From Lachnospiraceae bacterium (GTDB taxonomy: Bacteria > Bacillota > Clostridia > Lachnospirales > Lachnospiraceae), in the NCBI GenBank assembly GCA_017552715.1, contig JAFZOW010000068.1:1-40683 (forward strand): 40,683 nt of DNA. Reading direction: 5' to 3'. The position numbers and the translations under genes are program-made. Every line of letters begins with the position of its first letter. Within the stretch, counting starts at the first letter, position 1. The notes below the pieces were generated by a model that saw only the letters and a program-made list of their open reading frames with translations, was not told the origin of the DNA and ran no database searches. Of the stretch, positions 1 through 6,354 are shown piece by piece.

Positions 1-322
1 ATTCCGGAACATGGTTGTAACATAAAGATTCCGAGACTCCGATTTTAAATACTCCGGACGGGATCTGCTCATCAGATAGATCAAGATGAATCTCCCGCTC
101 CAGCTGAAGCATTTTCTCTGCATAAGCGACGAGCCTCTCCCCTTGGGAAGTAAGCACAATTGTCTTTCCCAGCCGGTCAAACAACCTGCAGTCAAGCTCT
201 TCCTCGAGCTGCTTAATTTGCGTCGTCACCGTTGACTGTGCATATCCCAGACTGCTTGCTGCCGCCGAGAAGCTGCCCTTTTCGGTAATATTTAAAAATG
301 TTTCCAGTTGTGTAATCGTCAT
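1..322 (-). CDS. LysR-family transcriptional regulator (partial, C-terminus outside window)
   Basis: The reverse strand reads 107 codons from an ATG at 322 to the window edge. The product starts MTITQLETFLNI and has the classic LysR winged helix-turn-helix: FLNITEKGSFSAAAS, then AQSTVTTQIKQLEEEL, then LFDRLGKTIVLTSQG (residues about 2-60), followed by the linker helix. The effector-binding domain begins near residue 90 and is cut off. LysR proteins are dimeric one-component regulators, often of a divergently transcribed neighbour. The effector and targets cannot be told from this fragment. No strong ribosome binding site precedes the ATG. The divergent neighbour is a DinB-like gene, with a gene remnant between them. 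Confidence 0.85.
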   Translation of the reverse strand, partial: MTITQLETFLNITEKGSFSAAASSLGYAQSTVTTQIKQLEEELDCRLFDRLGKTIVLTSQGERLVAYAEKMLQLEREIHLDLSDEQIPSGVFKIGVSESLCYNHVPE

Positions 323-349
323 ATTTATGCCCAGCCCTTCGTGGTTGTG

Positions 350-493
350 TCAATCCGTTTCATCTATTATGTACTCTTCACCCACAAAGCGTTTCAGATA
401 ATCTTCTACCCCTGCCCAATCTATCCGACGCTTACTGCTGAATATGATCCTGACAACCTTCTGTCCTTTTTCATTCACTATGATGTCCGGCAT
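350..493 (-). pseudogene. Truncated remnant of a small mobile-element-type protein
   Basis: A 47-codon frame from ATG 493 encodes a protein with VRIIFSSKRRIDWAGVEDYL and ending IIDETD. I recognise this N-terminal motif (acidic start, RRIDW..VE.YLKR.VG) from longer proteins carried by clostridial conjugative elements, which continue well past the point where this one stops. The frame could extend upstream to 679, but those residues are hydrophobic, low in complexity and unlike the family. The fragment sits in the AT-rich gap between lysR and the DinB-like gene. I read it as a decayed leftover of a past insertion. A genuine 47-residue protein cannot be excluded. Confidence 0.4.
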
Positions 494-611
494 ATTCTTC
501 GCTTTTCCTTCAGTTATTATGAATATTTTATTCAAATATTTCAATTTTACTGATATTAATTTTGATGCTATTATACGTTCATAGATAATATTAATCAAGG
601 AGAAATACCAA

Positions 612-1130
612 ATGAATGAACTATGTATGATCATCAAGGATACTGTAAAACCCAATTTCCTGAATATAAGGACTTCCATACGAGCCTATGATCGTGACGC
701 CGACTGTCTTGGTGCTCCCTGCTGGCGTTGGGCATATCATGCACTGCACTCAGCCGACAAATGGTTTATCAACCCTTTCGATTACGTAGAACCTTCTTTC
801 CATGTAGAAGGATTGGACAACCCTGATAATCCGAGTAATGTAATACTATCAGACGAAGAACTGCTGGCATATCTTGATTCCATTGAAAAGAAAACACTTG
901 ATTATCTTGATACATTGACGGACCAAATGCTCTATGAAAAACCGGACGGCTGTAAATATACCAGATTGGAACTGGTGCTCCGTCAATACCGGCATCTCTC
1001 CTTCCATACCGGTATGCTAAACGGTCAAACCGCCCTTACCACCGGAAAGTTTCCGATGTGGGTATCAGAAACCGATCAGTATCTGGATGATGGCATCCTT
1101 TTTGGCAGATACCGCAAATATAAGGTGTGA
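612..1130 (+). CDS. DinB-like superfamily protein
   Basis: 172 residues. The start ATG at 612 follows AAGGAG at 598-603. The protein resembles the DinB/YfiT-like four-helix bundle family: a first helix with H43 and H46 (YHALHSADKW), a long acidic middle helix, and a last helix with RQYRHLSFHTGMLNG (about residues 124-138). Histidines spaced across helices are the usual metal site in this family, which includes thiol-dependent transferases and stress-induced proteins of unknown substrate. A specific reaction cannot be assigned. It is a single gene on the plus strand with its own terminator, and its base composition is more AT-rich than the operon to its right. Confidence 0.7.
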   Translation: MNELCMIIKDTVKPNFLNIRTSIRAYDRDADCLGAPCWRWAYHALHSADKWFINPFDYVEPSFHVEGLDNPDNPSNVILSDEELLAYLDSIEKKTLDYLDTLTDQMLYEKPDGCKYTRLELVLRQYRHLSFHTGMLNGQTALTTGKFPMWVSETDQYLDDGILFGRYRKYKV

Positions 1131-1147
1131 TTGTCTTAATTCAATTA

Positions 1148-1180
1148 CTCCCCGCTTTTTTCGAGCGGGGAGATTCTTTT
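1148..1180 (+). terminator. Intrinsic terminator of the DinB-like gene
   Basis: CTCCCCGCT at 1148-1156 pairs perfectly with AGCGGGGAG at 1164-1172 (9 bp, 7-nt loop) and is followed by ATTCTTTT. It lies 17 bases after the DinB-like stop and faces the end of the convergent rlmD gene. Confidence 0.8.
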
Positions 1181-1202
1181 ATGCATCAAAATAATGCTTT
1201 CC

Positions 1203-2696
1203 CTATCTACCCGTTTCACTGCCTTCTGCGTCTTTGATACGATAGTAGTCTTCCATCTTAACGCTAAGTTTCACGTAAGAATCCGCTTTTCGGTTGCTCA
1301 CGCGCTCAAGAAGCGCGGCAACTTCCACATGGCTTGTTTGCGGGAACATATCGCAGGCCCTGTATTTCTCCAGATGGTAGCCGCCTTCCGTAAAACGGTG
1401 CAGATCGCGGGCGAGGGTGGCAGGATCACAGCTGACATAAACGATACGCTGCGGTGCTGCGGAAAGGATCGTCTCCAGACAGGCACTGTCCAGGCCCTTG
1501 CGGGGAGGATCCACCACGACCACATCCGGACGTGCCCGCAGAAGCAGCTCCGGCGCAAGCTCTTCGGCAGCGCCGCAATGGAATTCCGCATTTTCGATCC
1601 CATTGTGTACGGCATTCTTCCGGGCATCCTCTATAGCCTGGGGTACGATCTCCACACCGTAAACCTTTCCCGCTTTCTTCGCCATAAACAGGGATATGGT
1701 CCCTATGCCGCAGTACAGATCCCAGACCACTTCGTTACCCGTAAGCCCGGCGTATTCCAGCGCTGTAGCATAGAGTTTCTCGGTCTGCAGGGGATTGACC
1801 TGGTAAAAGGAAAGGGGAGATATGGCATACTCGATCGTATCTTCCGAAACCTCATCGCCCTTCTGTACCGAGCAGCGAAGGCCGTCCGTGATACGTTCCT
1901 CTCCCCACAGCGTACAGCTGCTCTCTCCCATGATCACATTTGTCTGCTCCATGTTCACGCTGTACGAAATACTGTGCATCCCCGGGATACCGGCAAGTCC
2001 GCTTACCAGCTCCTTCTCCCTGGGAAGAGACGTATCGTTGATCACAAGGCAGACCATGAGCTGCCCCTTTGTGTGGCTTTTCCGTATCAGCACATGACGC
2101 AGCAGTCCCGTTCCCTTTTCTTCATCGTACGGAGCGATAGCATATTCTTCCATCCATTTCCTGACAGCCGACAGTACGGGCCGGCTCTCATCCGCCCCCA
2201 GGAGACAGTCTTCGCAGGGAACTATGCGGTGACTGTGTGTTGCATAAAAACCGAAGACCGTATTCCCATCACGGTCACTCCCAAAAGGATACTGGGCCTT
2301 ATTTCTGTAGCGCATGGTCTCATCGGCTGCAAGGATCGGTCTGTGGGCCTGTTCCAGGAGCTTTTCATCCAGGCCGCCGATACGCCGTAACACGTCGCGG
2401 ACCTTCTTTTCCTTATAACGCAGCTGAGCTTCATAACTCAAATGCATCAGCTGACAGCCGCCACAGCGCCCGAATGCGGGACAGGCTGGCTCCACACGGT
2501 CCGGAGAGGGCGTAAGTATCCGAAGGATACGGGCATAACCGTATGTCTTTTTCAGCTTGGTTATACCGGCCTCGATCACATCTCCTGCCAGAGCACCTTT
2601 TACAAAAAAAGGAAAGCCATCGAGCTTTCCGATGCCTTCCCCTTCCGATCCCAGATCGCTTATACTTAATTGTATCACATCATTCTTTTTATACAT
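1203..2696 (-). CDS. rlmD: 23S rRNA (uracil-5-)-methyltransferase, RlmD/RlmCD type
   Basis: 497 residues. The N-terminal TRAM domain (about 1-60) binds RNA. Cys72, Cys78, Cys81 and Cys164 (CPAFGRCGGC and PCEDC) match the [4Fe-4S] ligands of this family. The SAM-binding motif DLYCGIG is at 325-331 and DPPRKG at 395-400. The catalytic cysteine is in VSCDP at about 422. These enzymes make 5-methyluridine in 23S rRNA, and Gram-positive members often modify two sites. The C-terminus carries an extra 35 or so residues (DSYVKLSVKMEDYYRIKDAE) typical of clostridial homologues. It is the third gene of the htrA-like, yhaM, rlmD operon: only three bases separate it from the yhaM stop, and its ribosome binding site is weak, which suggests translational coupling. 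Confidence 0.93.
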   Translation of the reverse strand: MYKKNDVIQLSISDLGSEGEGIGKLDGFPFFVKGALAGDVIEAGITKLKKTYGYARILRILTPSPDRVEPACPAFGRCGGCQLMHLSYEAQLRYKEKKVRDVLRRIGGLDEKLLEQAHRPILAADETMRYRNKAQYPFGSDRDGNTVFGFYATHSHRIVPCEDCLLGADESRPVLSAVRKWMEEYAIAPYDEEKGTGLLRHVLIRKSHTKGQLMVCLVINDTSLPREKELVSGLAGIPGMHSISYSVNMEQTNVIMGESSCTLWGEERITDGLRCSVQKGDEVSEDTIEYAISPLSFYQVNPLQTEKLYATALEYAGLTGNEVVWDLYCGIGTISLFMAKKAGKVYGVEIVPQAIEDARKNAVHNGIENAEFHCGAAEELAPELLLRARPDVVVVDPPRKGLDSACLETILSAAPQRIVYVSCDPATLARDLHRFTEGGYHLEKYRACDMFPQTSHVEVAALLERVSNRKADSYVKLSVKMEDYYRIKDAEGSETGR

Positions 2697-2699
2697 ATC

Positions 2700-3632
2700 T
2701 TAAGTCCGTCGCACATTACTGTCCAGGAATTTGGAAAAACCGAGCCATCCGTCACGATCGTTATTCTCCAGAAGCTCCGTAAAGGTTTCTATCTTGGCGT
2801 CCAGATTGTCCGCCATGGAAAGAGCCAGGGCTTCGATCAGGGCAGGCTTTTTCGGTGAACCGAATTCCAGTTCGCCGTGATGGGCCAGGATGCAGTGTTC
2901 CAGATCGGTACGCAGCTGATCCGGGAAACCTTCAATGGCCTTGGACTTTTCATTCACCAGCATGGCTCCCATAACGATATGACCCAGCAGCTGCCCTTCG
3001 TCGGTATAGTCGTTAGCCGGGAAAGCGGAAATCTCATCGATCTTTCCTATATCATGCAGCATGGCGGCAGAAAGCAGCAGGTCCCGCTTAAGGATGGGAT
3101 ACTTCGTACACAGATGATCACAGAGAGATGCCACGCTTAAGGAATGCTCCAGAAGACCGCCGATGAAACCGTGATGCACGGTCTTGGCAGCGGAAGCTTT
3201 CCTGAACTTTTCGGCAAAACTCTCATCCTCAAAAAAAGCCTTCAGCAGCTGTTTATAATAGGGATCCTCTACCGAATCCACCAGGGCCAGCAGCTGCGTA
3301 TACATCTCGTCGATGTTCTTTTTTGTCATGGGCATATAATCTGCCGGATCGTACTCCCCTTTATGACACTTCCGGATACGGGTCAGCTTGCCCTGCTTGG
3401 CATTATTGAAGATCACCACTTCTCCGGCAACATCAATGAAATCCCCGGCCTCGTACTCACCGATCCCTGCACTGTTGGGATCCCATACCTTGGTATCCAG
3501 TGTACCTGTCCGGTCCTGAAGGATCAGGCTGTCATAAGGCTTTCCGTTCTTGGTTACCGTAGAAGTCTTGGATTTGCAGAAATAGATATCCTGCAGCCGG
3601 CTTCCTTCTCCCAGATCTTTGATATAACGCAT
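2700..3632 (-). CDS. yhaM: 3'-5' exoribonuclease YhaM family (OB-fold plus HD domain)
   Basis: 310 residues. An OB-fold nucleic-acid-binding domain covers about residues 15-95 (SLILQDRTGTLDTKVW). An HD phosphohydrolase domain follows, with metal ligands H163 (GGLLEHSL), H193-D194 (MLHDIGK) and H251-H252 (ILAHHGEL). The size and order match Bacillus YhaM, a metal-dependent 3'-5' exoribonuclease that trims short RNA and may act on DNA. The start ATG at 3632 follows AAGGAGAAGAAAC. It lies 13 bases after the htrA-like gene and 3 bases before rlmD. An RNA-processing enzyme beside an rRNA methyltransferase fits a housekeeping RNA operon. Confidence 0.92.
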   Translation of the reverse strand: MRYIKDLGEGSRLQDIYFCKSKTSTVTKNGKPYDSLILQDRTGTLDTKVWDPNSAGIGEYEAGDFIDVAGEVVIFNNAKQGKLTRIRKCHKGEYDPADYMPMTKKNIDEMYTQLLALVDSVEDPYYKQLLKAFFEDESFAEKFRKASAAKTVHHGFIGGLLEHSLSVASLCDHLCTKYPILKRDLLLSAAMLHDIGKIDEISAFPANDYTDEGQLLGHIVMGAMLVNEKSKAIEGFPDQLRTDLEHCILAHHGELEFGSPKKPALIEALALSMADNLDAKIETFTELLENNDRDGWLGFSKFLDSNVRRT

Positions 3633-3645
3633 GTTTCTTCTCCTT

Positions 3646-5148
3646 TTATCTGCTGCCGGGGCTTAACTGTACTTCCATCTCGCGGTAGGCCTGCCCGTCA
3701 TATCTGGCAAAACGCACCGTCGTTTCTTCTTCCGGCTTCATGGCTTCTATGGCTTTCGTATAATCCGTGGGGCTGGGGGTTGCACTCTCTCCGATCTGCA
3801 GGATGATATCCCCGCGGGAGATCCCTGCACCCATGGCCGGAGAATCCATCTCCACCCGGCTTACATATACACCCCGCGGGATAGACAGAGCCGTCGCCGC
3901 TTCCGGCAGCACTTCGCCTATCTGCAATCCCAGATATGCACGTTCATGCCCGTTTGAAAGATCCTCGATCAGCTTACGTATACTGCTGATACCGTAAGCA
4001 TGGATCATGTTCTCCATACCCGCTTCGTTATATGACTGACAGATAAAACCTGCCACCTGTCCGCGTATGTTAACGATCACACCGCTTGCATCCGCACTTC
4101 CGTATATATCCGTGGATAGAAGCTGATAAGATGCATCCGTCATATTCACCATACGGTCCGTGCTGGTCACGGCTCCGTAACAGATAGACGTGCTTCCCAG
4201 AGGCCGACCTACCGCCATCACCGCATTTCCCAGTATGCTGCTGGTATAAGAGCTTCCCAGGATCACAGCCGTTGCGCTCCCCTTGGTGTCCTCATCCAGT
4301 TCGGATAAAGGTATGCCGTAGATCGCAAGATGAGTATTCTCATCTACTGCTTTTTCCCGCAGAACACCCCGTTTGCCGTTACTGAAGCTGACCTGCACTT
4401 CCTTACCTGCAGAGAGACGGGATGAATCAGCCAGGATCAGAAGCTCATAGCCGTTATCGGCAACCACCATTCCCACGGTCTGATAATCGCTGGCTGCCGT
4501 TTCAAAGGACCAGTCCACATCTTCCGGCACGGAGGTTATCGTGACCAGACTTCGGGTCACATCCTGTGAAAGGGCATAAAGCTTACGATACAGCTGACGG
4601 TAATCCTCCAGCTCCAGGGGCACCTGCTCATAGACCACGGTGGTTTCGGGCACGGGTGTGGGCTGGGGTTCTGTCTGCTGCGCATCGTTATCGCTGGCGC
4701 TGTCCTCCTCGGCTCCGGGAACATCGGCATCGCTCAGGCTCATCTCCTCAAGAGGAGTTTCGATCACCAGCTGTTCCGGTTCTTCCTCCTCGGAGGGCTG
4801 GACATGTTCATCGTATTGTACTTCTTCCTCACGGTTCTCGGGCAGACTGACCACCTTCAGCTCCATATCCTCTTCGGAGGACAGCCAGCGGCTGAGAAGG
4901 GGTTCCAGCACCAGAATGGTAAGACAGGCTACCAGACCAAAAAAGATCGCCAGACCGGCAGTGAGTATAAAACGCCCTACCAGCTTTTTCCGATCGATGG
5001 GACGCTCTCTTATCTGTTCCCGGATAAAATCAAAATCACTGGTTGCCTCGGGCTTTTTCAGCTCTTCCTTTTTCTCTTTTTCGGGATCGGCGGACTCCTT
5101 TTTGAGCTCCTTTTCCTCTTCCTTTTTTTCTTCTTTTTCAGGCTTCAT
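3646..5148 (-). CDS. HtrA/DegP-like membrane protein with PDZ domain, catalytic triad apparently degenerate
   Basis: 500 residues. There is a highly charged Lys/Glu-rich cytoplasmic start (1-57) and one membrane segment (about 59-82). An acidic Pro/Glu-rich spacer leads to a trypsin-like S1C domain (about 185-400) and a PDZ domain (about 410-495, LGLQIGEVLPEAA...GDIILQIG). The layout is that of membrane-anchored Gram-positive HtrA. The catalytic pattern is not. The usual TN.HV His region reads LLILADSSRL, the usual D..TDLA reads DENTHLA, and the GNSGGP Ser loop reads DASGVIV. His and Asp look lost, so this may be a non-proteolytic scaffold or sensor. It is the first gene of the operon. The start codon sits at the predicted transcription start, and no ribosome binding site is visible. 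Confidence 0.8.
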   Translation of the reverse strand: MKPEKEEKKEEEKELKKESADPEKEKKEELKKPEATSDFDFIREQIRERPIDRKKLVGRFILTAGLAIFFGLVACLTILVLEPLLSRWLSSEEDMELKVVSLPENREEEVQYDEHVQPSEEEEPEQLVIETPLEEMSLSDADVPGAEEDSASDNDAQQTEPQPTPVPETTVVYEQVPLELEDYRQLYRKLYALSQDVTRSLVTITSVPEDVDWSFETAASDYQTVGMVVADNGYELLILADSSRLSAGKEVQVSFSNGKRGVLREKAVDENTHLAIYGIPLSELDEDTKGSATAVILGSSYTSSILGNAVMAVGRPLGSTSICYGAVTSTDRMVNMTDASYQLLSTDIYGSADASGVIVNIRGQVAGFICQSYNEAGMENMIHAYGISSIRKLIEDLSNGHERAYLGLQIGEVLPEAATALSIPRGVYVSRVEMDSPAMGAGISRGDIILQIGESATPSPTDYTKAIEAMKPEEETTVRFARYDGQAYREMEVQLSPGSR

Positions 5149-5155
5149 ACGCTAT

Positions 5156-5184
5156 AGTATAGCGGAAAGCGGGACCGTTGACAA
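5156..5184 (-). promoter_or_regulatory. Sigma-A promoter of the htrA-like/yhaM/rlmD operon
   Basis: TTGTCA (5184-5179), a 17-bp spacer, then TATACT (5161-5156) on the minus strand. The ATG at 5148 is seven bases beyond the -10 box, so transcription should start at or just before the start codon (leaderless mRNA). Confidence 0.75.
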
Positions 5185-5207
5185 GTCTCGTCCGGGTATG
5201 GTAGAAT
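5178..5207 (+). promoter_or_regulatory. Sigma-A promoter of tRNA-Ala
   Basis: TTGACA (5178-5183), an 18-bp spacer, then TAGAAT (5202-5207), ending 11 bases before the tRNA. The -35 box overlaps the -35 of the divergent htrA-like promoter by five bases. Confidence 0.75.
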
Positions 5208-5218
5208 ATACGCTGTTT

Positions 5219-5291
5219 GGGGATATAGCTCAGTTGGGAGAGCGATGCGTTCGCAACGCATAGGTCAGGGGTTCGAGTCCCCCTATCTCCA
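5219..5291 (+). tRNA. tRNA-Ala (anticodon CGC)
   Basis: 73 nt without the CCA tail. The acceptor stem is GGGGATA/TATCTCC with the G3:U70 wobble that defines alanine tRNAs. The D arm is GCTC...GAGC. The anticodon stem ATGCG/CGCAT holds the loop TTCGCAA, giving anticodon CGC for codon GCG. The T arm is AGGGG-TTCGAGT-CCCCC, offset by one pair. The discriminator base is A at 5291. The last 24 bases are part of the prophage attachment core, so the functional 3' end is now supplied by phage-restored sequence. Confidence 0.95.
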
Positions 5292-5296
5292 TTTTT
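5268..5296 (+). repeat. attL core, inside the tRNA-Ala 3' end
   Basis: A 29-bp sequence identical to 29876-29904. It spans the T arm and acceptor 3' strand of the tRNA plus A and five T's. Identity stops immediately on both sides, which sets the limits of the repeat. Confidence 0.95.
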
Positions 5297-5297
5297 C

Positions 5298-5324
5298 AGC
5301 CCATCCGCGCAGGATGGGCTTTTT
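5298..5324 (+). terminator. Phage-borne terminator serving tRNA-Ala
   Basis: AGCCCATCC (5298-5306) pairs perfectly with GGATGGGCT (5312-5320), followed by TTTT. It lies just inside attL. The host terminator now beyond attR has the same CCCATCC/GGATGGG stem core, so the phage carries a near copy of the element it displaced. Confidence 0.85.
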
Positions 5325-5417
5325 CACGCAAACCCGCGCCAGTATTGCGTTTCAGTCGTTTTTATTCTTGTACGATATTCTAACATTTTGCACGATTTTA
5401 CACCGATTTTTACCACC

Positions 5418-5513
5418 ATTCCACACGAAATTCCACACGAAATTCCACACTTCGTTCCAGCATCTGCTTTGCATTATTGCCTTTTCTTATATCTATCTAT
5501 TCCACACACCACG
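5418..5513. repeat. Integrase arm-type sites, left arm
   Basis: ATTCCACAC occurs at 5418, 5430 and 5442 with an exact 12-bp period (ATTCCACACGAA twice, then ATTCCACACTTC), and again at 5499. The same 12-mer occurs twice at the other phage end (29807, 29819). This is the arrangement expected for arm-binding sites of a tyrosine integrase. The 5325-5575 stretch holds no gene. It contains only these repeats and the terminator at 5520. Confidence 0.7.
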
Positions 5514-5519
5514 TGCAAA

Positions 5520-5543
5520 GAGCCCCCGGTTTCCCGGAGGCTC
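5520..5543 (-). terminator. Terminator of the phage late operon
   Basis: On the minus strand GAGCCTCCGG pairs with CCGGGGGCTC (10 bp with one G-U) around a GAAA tetraloop, then TTTG. It lies after the last lysis gene, before the left attachment arm. Confidence 0.7.
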
Positions 5544-5575
5544 CTGCTATAAGGAAGGCCCATACAATGATAATG

Positions 5576-5647
5576 TCATAAGTCATCCGCAAGTAGTGCC
5601 ATAATGATTATCAGTAATGCTATTATGACAAACACAATCGCTTTCAT
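5576..5647 (-). CDS. Tiny membrane peptide (23 residues) at the end of the lysis cassette
   Basis: The frame runs from ATG 5647 to TGA 5576, and the ATG overlaps the amidase stop (ATGA). AAGG lies six bases upstream, inside the amidase gene. The product begins MKAIVFVIIALL and ends LLADDL. It is one continuous hydrophobic helix of about 17 residues with Lys2 at one end and two Asp at the other. Its size, hydrophobicity and coupling to the endolysin suggest a lysis accessory or small holin-like peptide. No family is recognised and it could be spurious, but the ATGA overlap and ribosome binding site support translation. Confidence 0.5.
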   Translation of the reverse strand: MKAIVFVIIALLIIIMALLADDL

Positions 5648-6354
5648 TCTGCCTTCAGTTCGATCTTATTACCCCTGACCGTTTGTTCAATCCTGGTATT
5701 GAGCCAATATGAGAAGCTTCCGTACTGGTCAGCCAGCAGCTCCTGCGTCTTCTTGTCAATCAGCATATTCGCATTCTTTTTTGCCCTCAGATAGTTCCAT
5801 ATCTGTTCCTCTGCCGTTTGCACCGGTGCAATCTGCTGCTCTCCCATTGCGTTCAATATATCCCTTTCGATATTCCCGTTTGCATGGAGGTTTTTGAGAT
5901 ATGGGCCCGGGCAGGCGGTAGCCTGGAACATATAGTGACACGTCAGCGTTCCTTCCTTTGTCCCGGTAAAATGCGGAGTGATTCCGTATCTCTTACATAT
6001 ATCCGCCGCAAGCGCTATCATGGACTTATACGCCTTGTCTGAAATCTCCCAATTCGGCTCTCCCTTGCAGTTTGCGACCTCAAAGGTTATTGCTACATAG
6101 TCCTGACTGCTGCCGCTTGTCCACGCTCTCCGATCTTCGGAAACACCACCACAAATCGTGCCGTCATTTCCTATATAGTAGTTAGCCGAAGCCTGCTGAG
6201 AACCGTCACGATGACCTCTTGCCACCGTAGCCGCATCTGCTCCAACAACAGCCATATGATGGATCGTGATCTTCGTTATAGGTTCCATTCTCGGATTGCT
6301 ATTCTTTGTGCCGAAATCCACAATCTGCGTTGCCAGTGATGAATATATGCTCAT
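5644..6354 (-). CDS. Phage endolysin, N-acetylmuramoyl-L-alanine amidase (Amidase_2)
   Basis: 236 residues. The Amidase_2/PGRP fold begins ITKITIHHMAV with zinc ligand H32 or H33. It continues with ANYYIGNDGTICGGV and E92 (ITFEVAN), and ends with TCHYMFQATACPGPYL giving H140 and C148 as the other metal ligands. It cleaves the bond between MurNAc and L-Ala in peptidoglycan at the end of the lytic cycle. The C-terminus (about 170-236, IWNYLRAKKN...) is probably a cell-wall or oligomerisation segment. It overlaps the preceding fused tape-measure/membrane gene by four bases and the following 23-residue peptide by four. Both overlaps are typical of a tight late operon. No signal peptide is visible, so export needs a holin-type partner. 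Confidence 0.93.
   Translation of the reverse strand: MSIYSSLATQIVDFGTKNSNPRMEPITKITIHHMAVVGADAATVARGHRDGSQQASANYYIGNDGTICGGVSEDRRAWTSGSSQDYVAITFEVANCKGEPNWEISDKAYKSMIALAADICKRYGITPHFTGTKEGTLTCHYMFQATACPGPYLKNLHANGNIERDILNAMGEQQIAPVQTAEEQIWNYLRAKKNANMLIDKKTQELLADQYGSFSYWLNTRIEQTVRGNKIELKAE

Noticed and set aside
1194-2390. 398-codon plus-strand frame
   Set aside because: Antisense shadow of rlmD with no recognisable domain. It overlaps the dinB terminator side without a ribosome binding site.
5418-5513. Short direct repeats as a CRISPR array
   Set aside because: The repeats are 12 bp with no spacers, no cas genes occur, and the same units appear at the other prophage end, as expected for integrase arm sites.
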